From NCBI GenBank assembly GCA_037043455.1, contig JAWPHD010011013.1, positions 23,648 to 87,647 of the forward strand: a stretch of DNA of 64,000 bases, written 5' to 3'. The stretch's first letter is position 1. Each line of letters opens with the position of its first letter. The notes below the pieces were generated by a model. That model searched no databases, was not told the DNA's origin, and saw only the letters and a list, made by a program, of their open reading frames with translations. This DNA comes from Cyrtodaria siliqua. Taxonomy: Eukaryota; Mollusca; Bivalvia; Adapedonta; Hiatellidae. Position numbers and translations under genes: made by a program. Below are positions 32,170 through 44,004 of the stretch, piece after piece.

Positions 32170-32465
32170 TTAGTTATGGGGACCGTTGTGGCTTTAATAC
32201 GTGGCTGCGGTGGCTTTGGATATCGCGGTAGCACAATGGATATCACGGGTTCGAGCTTCACTGCCGCCACTGGTATACTTCGGTTGGTCTTTAGTCACTC
32301 TTCCATTAGGCTCGGATGGAGATGTAAAACGGGCAGTTCCGTGTATCGTAGTCTATCCTCCGAGCACGTTAAAAACTTACATCTAACGATAGAAATGTTT
32401 CGATAGTAAAAGTCGGGAAGGGTTCCCGGATTATTGTGAATCCGTTCCCTCTCTATGAGTAGGCT
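32170..32465 (+). mobile_element. SINE, other family
   Basis: tRNA-like head with GCGGTAGCACAATGGATATC and a B-box-like ACGGGTTCGAGCTTCACTGC. The body ends in a GGGAAGGGTTCCCGGATT ... AATCCGTTCCCTC hairpin. ORFs through it are chance. No clear target duplication seen. The flanking 31510-32165 and 32470-33535 stretches hold no recognisable gene. Confidence 0.55.
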
Positions 32466-32469
32466 GAAC

Positions 32470-33535
32470 ATAACAAAGAAAGACAATCTGTTGACAAGTC
32501 GTTCAGTACCAACTCAAACTTATTAATTAATTTAGTTTTATAAACATAGTCTATCATCTTCGTTGTCGAAATAAAGAATAGATTGACGAATGAACCTTTA
32601 GTTTGCATATGCTGTACGTATATTTGACCACAGCGATTCCCTTCTAAAAAGATACGACATCGAGGAGAATAAAATTATATTTGCCAGGCTGGACATTGTA
32701 CGTGCTTTCAAATCGATTATCGTATCATCCATGTGTGTTTTAATATAACATTGTCGGGTGGCATGTGACCACGAAACATATATTTTATCAGTGGTTGCTG
32801 TGTCTTAACCTCAGCTCCCAAAATCTTTCGTTTCGAAAAGTATCTGGTAATGCCGTTTTAAAAGCACCTAGCTTTACTATAAAGATAACTGAATCAGCCA
32901 CTGTTGAATATTCTAACAAAACGGTGTGTATATAATATATATATATACTATATACAGAATGTGAAATAAGTTCGATTATAGATCATCACTGCAATTAAAA
33001 CAAAAAAACAGAACTTTTTCATATATGCAATACACTACTCAACTTTTATAATCGGTCACCCAGGGTTTATGAAAATAACACGAGTACTAAAAACTGAAAA
33101 TCAACGAAACACATACCAATGTTTTATTAAGTTTATCAACAAGGTTTTCGTCCAATCAAGGCAGATTATGTTTTATAAATCGCTAGCGATATTTGTTAAA
33201 CGAAGCCAGTTAAAATTCCAAATGAAAATATGAATTATTAAAAAATATACAATTCTTTGAAAAGTGACCGTCTATACTGGAACCGCACAGCCTATCTATC
33301 CCGCCACTTTACTTCATTGTGCACTTTATTTCAAAACCACACGATGATAAGTGTATGTTAACTAAAAATATATTATAATAGTCAACATTACTGGAAAACA
33401 CTGCATTAATTAAAAAGCACTTAACTTGATGCAGGCGTATAATTAATTTTAAATACCCGTCATGCATCTATCATATGGTTTCGTTTTTTGTTTAAACGTG
33501 ACAAGTGATGTAGCAAATACATAACCGTTCGTGCT
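32470..33535. other. No gene recognised
   Basis: AT-rich with a TATATATA run at 32930-32955. No exon, tRNA or defined repeat. Confidence 0.45.
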
Positions 33536-33540
33536 GTAAG

Positions 33541-33672
33541 GGACCAGGCAATATTCATTGTGGGTTGGGACCGGTGCAAAATGTCATGGGACAGGTACTT
33601 TTTTTGTCGCGACAAACCATGGGACAATATTTTTTTTCCGCTAGCTTGCCATGGGACGTACACTTTTCCCCA
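33541..33672. repeat. Truncated GGACCAGGCAATATT repeat
   Basis: Begins GGACCAGGCAATATTCATTG and contains CATGGGACAGGTAC, TGTCGCGACAAACCATGGGA, GCTTGCCATGGGACGTAC. It parallels the complete copy at 36428-36613 but lacks the right terminus. Together the two bracket the 33.5-36.6 kb island. Confidence 0.65.
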
Positions 33673-33719
33673 CACAAACAATTACAAATATTGAAGCAGT
33701 GATCTTTGACCAAAAAGGC

Positions 33720-34080
33720 TCCCTTACCAAAAATATAGGCTTCTGGCAACTGCAGCAAACATTACTGCAAATCTGTTGCAGAAGTTGCGGTACACTTTTA
33801 CCATGCAAGTGAAGTATGCGGCAAAGTTGCAGCAAACAAATATTCAAATGAGGTTCTGGTTATGTTCACCGCAACTTTGCCGCAGACCTCATTTGCATAG
33901 TAAAAGTGTGCGACAACTTCTTAGCACACTTCATTTGCTTACCACTTGTAGCTGTAATCTTCTGGCGATGTTTTGGCGATGTTAGCTCCTACTTTGCCGC
34001 AGACCTCAGTTACATAGTAAAAAACTTTGCAGCGAACTTCATTTGCATAAATTGTTTCTCTGCATTGTTCTGGTGATGTT
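33720..34080. repeat. Degenerate TTGCAGC/GCGAAC repeats
   Basis: Imperfect repeats around GCAGCAAAC, CTTTGCCGCAGACCTCA, TTTGCATAGTAAAA and inverses of them. Similar material lies at 36160-36415 beyond the 44-bp minisatellite. ORFs here are by-products. No gene. Confidence 0.55.
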
Positions 34081-34089
34081 TTTCAAAAT

Positions 34090-35165
34090 AAATAATGGAC
34101 TGATATTATGAAATAGAACAATGGTGCGCCGTTTGTAAAAAAAATAAATATTTAGCTCGATTTTTTTTTCACTATTTAACATGGATTGCACTGCACCATA
34201 TTTAAATAAATTGACACGATTTAAATAAATCGACACTATTTAATTAATGCTCTCGATTTAAGGTATATCCTTACGATTTAGATTATATCCTCACGATATA
34301 AATATATCCATACGTCGTAGTATGCACTTCCATATACGTTTAATTACAGACTATATCAATGAAATACACCAAATACCTCATAAAATCGCATTGATAAACC
34401 AGTGCTTCGAGTAAAAGAAAATGTATTTTCGAAAAAATCTTCGGCAAGATTATCTAAACAAAAACATAACGTCACGTGGGTCTGTCAATCATGATTTTGA
34501 CACATTAAATTTGCAAATTAAGAAAGAGTTTTCTGATTTGATTGATGGAAGGTACAAATGACGTTCAGAGATTATTTGGAAACGATTTCTGAAAGTAGCT
34601 ATATGGTTGGAAGGTCACGGACATGATTTCTGCGATTTCATTGGCTGATGGACACACGTCTGACGGTCTTGTCAGGATATTGTGATACGGTGTTGTTTTC
34701 AAACGGTGCGTGGGTTAATTAGTTGTTTATTGAAATAATGCCGCAAATTAAGCTGCCTGAGCCGAGATTGTTGATTGTACCAAAAGTTGTTTGATCTTAT
34801 TAACAATCGCTAGCGGCAAAAAACAGCAGCCAGGTTTATTCAGTTATCAAAATGAAATTTTGATATGGCTAGTTTGCCACTTGATTTGGTCTGAAATGGA
34901 AATGTCCGTCGGGAAAGTGGCGGGCAACCAGATTTGCGAAGGTCACTTGCCCGCACCCAAAATCCACTTTCCCGGGGCGTCGGGCAATCGTATTTCCGGA
35001 ACCCTGTACGACTTAACTAAATGGTTTTGATTTAAATAATTGTTTAAAAATTCCAAATAAATGGACCTTCATTTCACTAAATGTGCAACAATTTGATTAA
35101 ATTGACTATATTTAAATAAATCGACACAATTTGAATAAACTGACACTAATTAAATAAATCCTCTC
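34090..35165. other. No gene; one hairpin
   Basis: AT-rich. A hairpin pairs GGGAAAGTGGCGGGCAA (34911-34927) with TTGCCCGC ... CACTTTCCC (34949-34974). The phrase AATAAATCGACAC recurs (34224, 35116), suggesting a low-copy local duplication. No exon recognised. Confidence 0.45.
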
Positions 35166-35175
35166 AAAATTAAAA

Positions 35176-36135
35176 TCTGTCATTTCTGCATTACTCTCAT
35201 TTTCATGGAGATGTCGAGCGCTGTCATTTCTGCATTACTCGGCCATTTTTATGGAGATGTCGAGCGCTGTCATTCCTGCATTTCTCCCATTTTAATGGAG
35301 AATGTCGAGCGTTGTCATTCCTGCATTACTCCCATTTTCAAGATGATGTCGAGCACTATCATTTCTGCATTACTCTCATTTTCATGGAGATGTTGAGTGC
35401 TGTCATTCCGCATTACTCCCGTTTGCATGGAGATGTTCCTGCATTACTCCCATTTTAATAGAAATGTCGAGTGCTGTCATTCCTACATTACTCCCATTTG
35501 CATGGAGATGTCGAGTGCTGTCATTCCTACATTACTCCCATTTGCATGGAGATGTCGAGCACTGTCATTTCTGCATTACTCTCATTTTCATGGAGATGTC
35601 GATCACTGTTATTTCTTCATTACTCTCATTTTCATGGAGATTTCGAGCGATGACATTTTTACATTACTCACATTTTCATGGAGATGTCGAGCGCTGTAAT
35701 TTTTGCATTATTCTCATTTTCATGAAGATGTCGATCACTGTCATTTCTGCATTACTCAAATTTTCTTGGAGATATCGGCGCTGTCACTTCTGCATTACTT
35801 TCATTTTCATGGAGATGTCGAGCACTGTCATTTCTGCATTACTCTCATTTTCATGGAGATATCGAGCGCTGTGGAGTACTGTCATTACTCTAATTTTCAT
35901 GGAGTTGTCGAGTGTTGCCATTTCTGCATTACTCATATTTTCATGGAGATGTCGAGTGCAGTAATTTCTGCAATACTCCCATTTTTATGAAGATGTCGAA
36001 CGCTGTCATTTTTTGCATTATTTATTTTCATGTAGATGTTGTGCAATGTCATTTCTGCATTACTCTTATTTTCATAAAGTTGTCGAGCACTGTCATTTCT
36101 GCAATACTCCAATTTTCATGGATATATCGGCGCTG
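35176..36135. repeat. 44-bp minisatellite, about 21 units
   Basis: Consensus GTCGAGCACTGTCATTTCTG + CATTACTCTCATTTTCATGG + AGAT. Some units are shortened or lengthened (35240-35260, 35430, 35870). Because 44 is not a multiple of three, the translated product cycles through frames, giving overlapping long ORFs rich in HYSHFHGDVE; none is a gene. Confidence 0.92.
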
Positions 36136-36159
36136 TCGAACACGAAAAATCGGATTGGT

Positions 36160-36415
36160 AAAATGTGTCGCAATGTTGTGGCGAACAAAAGAACATGAAA
36201 GTAAGTTTGTGGTGATGTTATGGTGAACGTTCCAAATAAATAAATGTTTCTGGCGAATGTATAGCTTTTTGGCGACTTCGCAGCAAATTCGCCAAAGATA
36301 ACCATAATGTTTGCTGCAACATCACCGCTAGTGGCGAACATTGGCGAACAATTAAGAATTGTTATGGTGAACAAAATTGTTCGCTGCAAGCTTGCAGCAA
36401 ACCTCATTTGGTATA
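36160..36415. repeat. Degenerate GGCGAAC repeats
   Basis: Multiple GGCGAAC, GTGAACA, TTCGCTGCAA and inverse motifs, the same style as 33720-34080. Probably the other flank of the element carrying the 44-bp minisatellite. Confidence 0.5.
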
Positions 36416-36427
36416 GAGGGTGCTTAT

Positions 36428-36613
36428 GGACCAGGCAATATTTATCTGGGCATTGGGAATGGTGCGAAATGGCATGGGGCAGGTATTTTTTTGTCGCGAC
36501 AAACCATGGGACGATACCTTTTTTTTCGTTTGCTTGCCACGGGACGTACATTTTTTTTATATAACATTTTTATTTGCACCGGTCCCAACCCCCCGATAAA
36601 TATTGCCTGGTCC
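36428..36613. mobile_element. GGACCAGGCAATATTTATC MITE
   Basis: 186 bp with perfect 19-bp terminal inverted repeats (GGACCAGGCAATATTTATC). Interior has TGTCGCGACA palindrome and T runs. No target duplication recognised. A left-end copy lies at 33541. Confidence 0.8.
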
Positions 36614-37018
36614 CTAACATGTTATTACGATAACTTATGCTTAAGACGATTTCAATCAATAAAAGCCTCCTTCGAAAAAACGTGTTGTATTCGTCATCAT
36701 CTACTATCTATTACGCTAGTCTAGACCATCTGCAACGCTTTTTTTCCTATGACAAACGCCTAGAAGCTTTCTTTTAAAAATGTTTTGAAGCGAGCAATTT
36801 TACCGAAATTCTGGTATCGTTTCTGATTGGCTGGCACACACACACACCAGAAGAACGAATATTCACTATTTCACTGATTAACAAATAAACAAAGAGGAAA
36901 ACTTCATCATTATATCGCCTAACTGAATGTGGATTGTCAAACATATTATAACAAAAATACGTAGTTCCGGTTAAAACAAAAATTCTGCACACAGGATCAA
37001 GACGCTTGTATTTAAAAT

Positions 37019-37140
37019 CGTCGAATAAAGGAACCAAGCAGTGCCACATTCATCCAGTCGTCGAATAAAGGAACCAAGCAGTGCCACATTCATCCAGTCG
37101 TCGAATAAAAGAACCAAGCAGTGCCACATTCATCCAGTCC
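37019..37140. repeat. 40-bp tandem repeat, three units
   Basis: Unit GTCGAATAAAGGAACCAAGC + AGTGCCACATTCATCCAGTC, three near-identical copies (one A change in the third). Confidence 0.9.
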
Positions 37141-37378
37141 TCAGTATTTCTTGACTGTAAATTGCTCATATGTAATACAATTTAAAACTGAATGGACGCC
37201 ATTCACCTTCAATTAACAAATTGAGTAATCCGTTCATGTCTTAAATTTCTTATTACGAGCATGCATATTTAATTTCACCACTATTTGAAATAGAATCAAT
37301 CATGTTGAAAATAATGTGTATATTTACATTGGTCTGGAATTATTACATATTATTCGTTGAACGAATGTTAATATACTT

Positions 37379-37722
37379 TTAATGTGGTGTTATCCCTGCA
37401 TTGTGCATATTTAAATGAAAAGTTGAAGGTTCTAGTCCCGTCAGAGGCGGGCTTGTTACTGAAGAGAGACGGGTTGGTTCGGTTGGTGAGCCGCCAGCTA
37501 GTTAAATAACGGTTACCGATTGCCTACCTGCCTGGTGCCTGGCATTAAAGAATAGGAAGCGGGAAGTAATGATGTTCAAGACAAAGGTGTCTTATAAGTG
37601 AAGATTGGCTGGCCCTTTCAATAGGGGTGACACTATAATGAACAAACACTTTACTTTTACTTACTTTGTAGTTTTACTGTGATGTTATCCCTGCAGTGTG
37701 CATATTTAAATGAAAAGTATTT
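37379..37722. repeat. Long direct repeats around a ~250-bp insert
   Basis: A roughly 42-bp segment (GTGTTATCCCTGCA, then TGTGCATATTTAAATGAAAA) occurs at about 37384-37424 and again at 37680-37720 with a few mismatches. Between them lies a SINE-like stretch with a B-box-like AAGGTTCTAGTCCCG and a TAAAGAATAGGAAGCGGG body. The repeats are too long for a usual SINE duplication; a local tandem duplication is possible. Confidence 0.5.
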
Positions 37723-37899
37723 TTTTCAATTCAATTTCCTTTTTGATATGTGCCTACACTATTTCACACCGTCTGAGACTCGTTCAGTTGTCTTATATGT
37801 TATATTCTACCTTTGTTTAATCTTGCCTTTAGTCATATTCATTCATTGTCCATCATTCCGGACATAGAAAACATCATATGTCTTTTATATCAATATCCG

Positions 37900-38065
37900 C
37901 ACGTCTGACTGGGAGCTCGACTTGTGAATGAGGAAGTGTCGATTCTTGCGGATGGCGGGCGGTGTACAGTACTAGTTCTACCCGGGAAATGTGGGTGGTC
38001 TGCCTCCACCACAAACAAATTAGACCGTCATATATAACCTTACATGTGTTGAAAATGCATACAAA
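37900..38065 (+). repeat. 5'-truncated SINE
   Basis: GGGAGCTCGACTTGTGAATG, AGGAAGTGTCGATTCTT, TTCTACCCGGGAAATGTGGG, GTCTGCCTCCACCAC and a GACCGTCATATATAACCTTA tail. Modules match the inverse of 56446-56650 and 48585-49440. Confidence 0.7.
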
Positions 38066-38584
38066 CAAATCATCATTTACTGCTGCCCATCATATATGCT
38101 GTCATCAGCCTCCCTTTTATCGTTTTCTATTTGTTGACCTTCATACCTGATTTAAATCACCACTTCTACTGTTTTCAATATCCCCATTAACACGTTTACT
38201 TACATTTACTTCTGTCGTGTTGCTTTCTTGCCATTGCGATACGTCCTTTTCCAGGGCTTTTCCTCGGAGTGCCATGGGGCCGAATAAGGACCCGTTCCCA
38301 ATGGCAAAACCCACTCTTTCCCCCAATTTAAAGAAAAACATTCCCAACCCACAAACAAAATGAAAAAAAGAAAAAAAGTAAAGTAAAGACATTTTCTATT
38401 GTGTTGGTGTCACTCCACACACTCATTTCAGTAACTGATTGTTGTTACCACTCCGAACAGGTTCAAATCACTATTTAAATGATAATTGTCGATAATGTAC
38501 AAAATACCCAGGAAACGCCCTGTTTTCCGTAAACTGTCATTTGTCTTCTGTTATTTGTTTATCCACAATCAGTTTGAGAAATGC

Positions 38585-38680
38585 CTTTGTCCAGTAGGTA
38601 GCACGGTGGACTTGAAATCCGAATGATCCCGGATTCAATCATCGACTGCACCGTTGTGTTTCCTTTGTGTGTTCTTTAAA
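38585..38680 (+). repeat. SINE head fragment
   Basis: AGGTAGCACGGTGGACTTGA resembles an A-box region, and CCCGGATTCAATCATCG a weak B box. No body follows that can be recognised. Not a functional tRNA: arms do not pair. Confidence 0.35.
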
Positions 38681-38699
38681 GACACTTTCCCTTTGCTTC

Positions 38700-40085
38700 T
38701 CCGTCAGAAGTTGGGTGGTCGGAGTATGACAGATTCCCGGATTCCTATGTTAACTTTATTTCTCTCTTGGATGGCTCAAAATGACATGTTATGTGTTTAT
38801 GAACCGTTCAACAGCAATAATGTCTCTACATTAGCTCCGTCTGGAGAGAAGAGAAAACGTGTTCGTCCATTTGGCAGTGGTGTTCTAGGTTCGCGGATTT
38901 GTTTTTCCATATGACAGATAGCCAAGATATTTTTCTCAATATGCCATATGATTTTTTTAATTTACTATATTTTTCCATATAGACTAATGATTTTTTTCCG
39001 TATAGATTTTTTTTTTTCGTATGCCACATGAGGCAAATATTTTTTCCAGATGCCATATGGGACCCTTTCCTAAATGGGCCTACTGGTTGACTACCGGGTA
39101 TTTTTAAATAAAATATAAAAAATATAAACACATTAAACAACAGCAGTATGCCACACCACATAAATAACGAGGCAACACAAACGACGACTGTAAGTTTAAA
39201 TAATAATAACGTTTCAGCACAAAAGACGTGATTTTATGACGCCACGTGATGTTTCGAGGTCAAGTTGTCTGACGTCGTGACGGTTTTATGACCATGTTCT
39301 ATAGTTGTTTTTAATTTGTAATTTTAATGCAAATGATATTCCTTTTAAACCCAATGCAAGCGATATTCAAAACTTGATTTCCAGTTGCTGTTTTCTTCAA
39401 GAATTTCAACATTGTCGTAAAATACAAGTGTAACATACAGTTTAAAAGAAATGGTCGATACAATATAGGTACATCGTTGGAAGTCTGTTTTGCTTCTTAT
39501 CTATTCCAGCCTAGAAAATCTTGCACTGAGTGATATGCGTCGAAACAACATTATCTTCGGTAGATTGCACTGGAGTCTACGAATTAGTATATAGTAATGA
39601 GATAAAACATTGACGTAATGGAGGCGTCAAACAATAATCATATTATTAGCTCCTAGAAGTTCTCGTTTTGCAGAACTGCACGACATCTTTGAACTTATTG
39701 CTTTTACAACAGTTTTTTCTCCTTATAAATGTTTAATTTAATCTAACTCTACAAGTTCATGAAGCTATGTCATGGTATATTGACCAAGACTCACCAAGCC
39801 GTAGTTCACGACCAGATGAAACGCCTTAACGGACATTAACGACAGCAGCAGTAGCTGCAGTAGCAGCAACAACAACAACATGTTTTAATCGTGTGAAATC
39901 AGAACTGTAAATTGTAATCTGGTATGAAAATTGAACACATACATGACCCTGGTGTTAATCAGTATTTGTTACGCTATAAAAATGTGAAATAAAAATCAAA
40001 AAATAGACAATTATGTTTTCTCCTAATAATTCTCCCCTCCTATTTTATTCTACAATCAAAATCACCTTTATACACATACTAATAA
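38700..40085. other. No gene; low-complexity pieces
   Basis: Repeats of a GATTTTTTTCC/ATATGCCATATG style at 38905-39065 and a CAG/CAA run at 39840-39880. No exon or tRNA seen. ORFs overlap on opposite strands and are chance. Confidence 0.45.
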
Positions 40086-40088
40086 TTA

Positions 40089-40397
40089 CAGTCGAAACGT
40101 CCCCTAGTCAAAACGTATATTATTAAATATTTGAATAAAGTTATAATAGAAAATCAATAAATACATTCACTATTTGCCAAATAAAATATTATTAAAAGTG
40201 TTAAATATATAGGTATAAATAAACACATAAAAATATGATAACACACTCACAAAAACAAACAAACTTAACCATTATCTACCTATTGTTTAATAGGGAAATT
40301 TATTGGAAGTTTGGACAATTTGAAAATACAGAAAGGTTTTGGTCTATTTGGGGACGTTTCGACCAGGGGTCGTTTCGACTTGGGAACGTTTTGACTG
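40089..40397. mobile_element. CAGTCGAAACGT inverted-repeat element
   Basis: Left end CAGTCGAAACGTCCCCTAGT. The right side contains GGGGACGTTTCGACC and ends GGGAACGTTTTGACTG, the inverse with mismatches. The subterminal motif GTCGAAACG is repeated at the right end. No flanking duplication seen. Confidence 0.55.
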
Positions 40398-40399
40398 AC

Positions 40400-41220
40400 A
40401 TCCAAAGTGTCTAGTTTCGAATCCATTAGGGAAAATAGTGGTTTGAGGCTCGTTCTAGACATGTAAACAAGTAAAATAAATCATAATTTAAATAGAAGTA
40501 AAATGACCAATATACTTTTCTAGTATGTTATCATTATAATTTAACAGGACTGATATCAACCAAGTCCTTCTTGTTGGATTTCAGAATTGCTGTCTACTTG
40601 ACAAGTTTATTATTTCGATGTAAAACTATACTACATTAAAACAAAAAATAAGACAATTAATGTTTTATAGACACCGCAAACTTAAACACAACAACATCTT
40701 GACCTCTGAGAATAAATATAGAAGATACACTTTCTGAAACTGCATCCAGTGTTCTATATCTTTGTTGCATAGGTCCCACCAGTGTTCTATAATCTTTGTT
40801 GCATAAACAAGTGTACGACATCATTTTCATAATTATGCTGCGATATTTCTGTAAAAACATCAATTAAACTCATTATGCTTTTGCGGATATTTCTGTATTA
40901 TGTCGGTCAACAATTCTTTCTAATAACTGGAATCTGTGCAATGGGAATTTGTACAAAACAGTGAACCAAGAACGATTCAAGTGAACGATATAGTCGCAAG
41001 TAGCATTTTCCCGTAAACTGTACTCGATTCTCCATTAAAATTAAGAAAATTTTGTCAAAAATAGACAAAGGAGCATTAAGCGTTTTTGATGTCGTCTTTT
41101 TGCGCTATATTTTATTAGAATCCGTTCCGTAGTTACGAAGTAATCAAACAAACATTACCTCGTAGCGGGCTGATTTTCTTCACTTTCCAGATTAACTGAA
41201 AGAGATTGCAAAGAAATTAT
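40400..41220. other. No gene recognised
   Basis: AT-rich. A 25-bp phrase CCAGTGTTCTATA..CTTTGTTGCATA is tandemly duplicated near 40746-40805. Otherwise nothing is identified. Confidence 0.45.
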
Positions 41221-41249
41221 CAATTTAAGTTATTCTTGCATACCGGATA

Positions 41250-41815
41250 AGGTTATCGTGTTTTACATGGGTGATGGAAAGCCTGATGAAGATAAAGGTC
41301 ACGCGCTGATGTCAACAATGACAGGTGCATGATGTCATTGTGTAAATAAACATGCAACACGTTAGTAGCTGGCGACGTGAACGCGCAGAATGCAAGGAAA
41401 AGAATCAATCATGGGTATCCTATTTAGATAGGGAAATTCCAATCCTATACTCAGTTGCAAAAGAAAGTGGACACTGAGTTTTGTTTAGATTTAATTGTAT
41501 AAAGTTATTTTAGAATTAAATTGACAAATTCCAAAATGAATATGCCATGCTTGGTACCAACGTTTTTATCATTCCTTTGCAAATATCATGTTGTCATCTG
41601 TTTTTCAATAGGTCGAATCATTAAGGGACTGTCGCTTGATAAAGACGATAGGGTGTAAAGTACAATTTTGAAAGTATCCAGTTTCTTTTGCAACTGAGTA
41701 TAGGTATATATATTTGTTTTAATCGGAACCTCGGCAGAGCCTCGGTGCCGATAAAAACAATTATACAACGTGTTGGAATGTCTTCACCGGATACCCATGA
41801 ACGATTCTTATATTA
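41250..41815 (+). mobile_element. GAGGCTCT hairpin element, copy A (carries a Tc1-like MITE)
   Basis: Hairpin arms GAATCAATCATGGGTATCC (41402-41420) and GGATACCCATGAACGATTC (41789-41807). The tip region ATCGGAACCTCGGCAGAGCC lies at 41722-41741. Upstream sequence 41260-41400 matches the inverse of about 44640-44795, so copies A and E are the same family in opposite orientation. The left arm is interrupted by a 253-bp MITE (41448-41700). Confidence 0.7.
41448..41700. mobile_element. Tc1/mariner-like MITE nested in hairpin copy A
   Basis: Terminal inverted repeats TACTCAGTTGCAAAAGAAA / TTTCTTTTGCAACTGAGTA are perfect for 19 bp, flanked by TA dinucleotides (41446-41447, 41701-41702). Non-coding interior. 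Confidence 0.85.
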
Positions 41816-42061
41816 TATCTCATGTCGGTCCCCTATATTAAATTCCAATAGATATGCAATAGACTGTTAGATCTATTTAATATTTCGCGCTGTCGTACGA
41901 TGTTATAATGCCACACCCTGGAGTGACGTCACTGAAGGGCAGCATATTTTTAAATGTTACCCTCCCAATCATCTCGGAATCAATGCATTTCTAATGAAAA
42001 CAATCGGACGTCACAGCAAGTTTATAAATATAGATCTTTATTGTTTTTTCCATGACCAACA

Positions 42062-42342
42062 TACGGTGTCCTGTTAGGGCCATGTTACCATCGCATCTTA
42101 CCGTCGACCTTTGACCTAGGTCGATGGTCGATGGTAAGATGTGATGGTCGATGGTAAGATGCGATGGTAAGATGCGATGGTCGATGGTAAGATGCGATGG
42201 TCGATGGTAAGATACGATGATATGGTCGATGGTAAGATGCGATGGTCGATGGTAAGATGCGATGGACCATCGACCATCGCATCTTACCATCGACCATCGC
42301 ATCTTATCATCGGTGGTAACATGGCCCTAACAGGGCACCGTA
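42062..42342. mobile_element. MITE carrying an inverted satellite
   Basis: 29-bp terminal inverted repeats with one mismatch (starting TACGGTGTCCTGTTAGGGCC), TA at both outer edges. The interior is made of a GATGGTCGATGGTAAGATGC-type unit: inverse sense at 42087-42112, forward sense at 42117-42266, inverse again at 42267-42313. ORFs on both strands come from the repeats. Confidence 0.85.
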
Positions 42343-42344
42343 AT

Positions 42345-42826
42345 ATACTGGTTTATAAAACCGAAACTTGCTGTTTCGCTGTGTTTCCCAACCAACCTAT
42401 GTCAACTCCAATACGTTAAATTGAACGTCGCATAGGGGTATAGGTTAGAAAGTTATCGTGCACATGTATCGAACATGGAACTGAAACACATTATGATGGT
42501 TGTGTTTGTATTTGGATTGACTTACTATGGGTCAATGCTTTTCAGGCAGACAGGATAAAATCGGGCCACCCACTCCGATTTCATGTTCGTTTTGTCAAGT
42601 TTATTACAGGTCTTCATACTGATGCCGTATTGTTTCAGTTGCTACTTGAAAACACTGGTGGCAGAAAACAATGATAGTGGTCTCAGCGCGAAACAACATA
42701 ACTAATTTGCAGCAACTCAGCAGTTTTGCAGTTTCATGATCATATAAACATATTACTAAAGCGATTATATTACGAACGCCGGATTGAGAATTCACCATTT
42801 TAACTGAAAAATCTAAGTAACTAACT
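42345..42826. other. No gene recognised
   Basis: Non-repetitive stretch between two clusters of the GATGGTAAGATGC satellite. No exon seen. Confidence 0.4.
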
Positions 42827-42828
42827 CT

Positions 42829-43288
42829 AGGTCGATGGTAGATGGTAAGATGCGATGGTAATATGCGATGGTCGATGGCAAGATGCGATGGACCATCGAC
42901 CATGGCATCTTACCATCGACCATCGCATCTTACCATCGCATCTTACCATCGCATCTTACCATCGACCATCGCATCTTACCATCGACCATCGCATCTTAAC
43001 ATCGCATCTTACCATCGACCATCGCATCTTACCATCGACCATCGACTTATCAATTCTCAGTCTAGGTCGATGGTCGATGGTAAGATGCGATGGGCGATGG
43101 TAAGATGCGATGGTAAGATGCGATGGTTGATGGTAAGATGCGATCTCACCATCGACCATCGCATCTTACCATCGACCATCGCATCTTACCATCGCATCTT
43201 ACCATCGACCATCGCATCTTACTATCGACCATCGCATCTTACCATCGCATCTTACCATCGACCATCGCATCTTACCATCGACCATTGT
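42829..43288. repeat. Alternating inverted satellite arrays
   Basis: Same unit as in 42062-42342. Orientation switches: forward 42829-42890, inverse 42891-43044, forward 43059-43144, inverse 43145-43285. The forward blocks start with CTAGGTCGATGG, as at 42115. No terminal repeats like those of 42062 are visible here. Confidence 0.88.
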
Positions 43289-43497
43289 TTATATTTTTAA
43301 AACGTTGATGGAATGTGTTTTTTTTTAAAGATATGTATAATGTTTCTGTTGACCATAACGTGTAAATCAAAACTGTTAACTTAAAAACAATAAATAAAAA
43401 CACCCACTTTAAATAAGAACGAAATGGACCTCTTTTTACACGGTTCATTTTTACTTTTTTCGGTAGATCTATAGATCTAATAAATAGGAATATCATG

Positions 43498-43622
43498 TTA
43501 GTGCCTAATCTCATCCAGTTTATCAGGTGAGGCTGAGAAAAAATAAAGCCCGATCGAGGCTGTACCGAGGGTTTCATTTTTTCGTGCCGAACATGATAAA
43601 CTGAATACGATCAGGCACTAAC
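43498..43622. mobile_element. GAGGCTCT-type hairpin element, copy B
   Basis: Arms GTTAGTGCCTAATCTCATCC + AGTTTATCA and the inverse GATAAACTGAATACGATCAG + GCACTAAC. Tip GAGGCTGTACCGAGGG at 43556-43571. Related to copies at 47607 and 60567. Confidence 0.7.
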
Positions 43623-43639
43623 AGGATTTTCTATATCCA

Positions 43640-44000
43640 CTGTCACCCTCACAAGGGTGCAATATTTATTATCTATCTAGGTCTATTCTTATCATTAAAT
43701 TTTATATACGGTTGTATTTTGAGTTCATGGCATATTTTGACTACTGTCATTTTTTATTTTTTTATTTTAGGCAGCCTTTATTCTAACATGACAGAAATAA
43801 TGTTAGATCTAGATCTAGTTATCCAACTATTCCGGTTTTCAGCCAGGCATATCATTGTAAATCACTGTATCAGGGAGGGCGGAACTAATGTTGTGAGCAT
43901 TTTTTATGACAATACAGTAACATGCTTAAATTAATCACTTACTGTACATATGCCGTAAAGCTAAGAATTATCTGAGGTATCTTTTGGTATTGTCGGCTCT
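43640..44000. other. No gene recognised
   Basis: AT-rich, with AGATCTAGATCTAG repeats at 43804-43818. No exon seen. Confidence 0.4.
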
Positions 44001-44004
44001 ACTT

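Noticed and set aside
32155..32406. Plus-strand ORF rich in Gly/Ser
   Set aside because: Lies wholly within a SINE with a tRNA-like head.
35205..36226. ORFs of 95-166 codons with HYSHFHGDVE repeats
   Set aside because: 44-bp minisatellite read in rotating frames; three overlapping frames give the same peptide, which is not expected of a gene.
42085..43308. ORFs with ILPSTIASYHR repeats
   Set aside because: Produced by the GATGGTAAGATGC satellite in both orientations.
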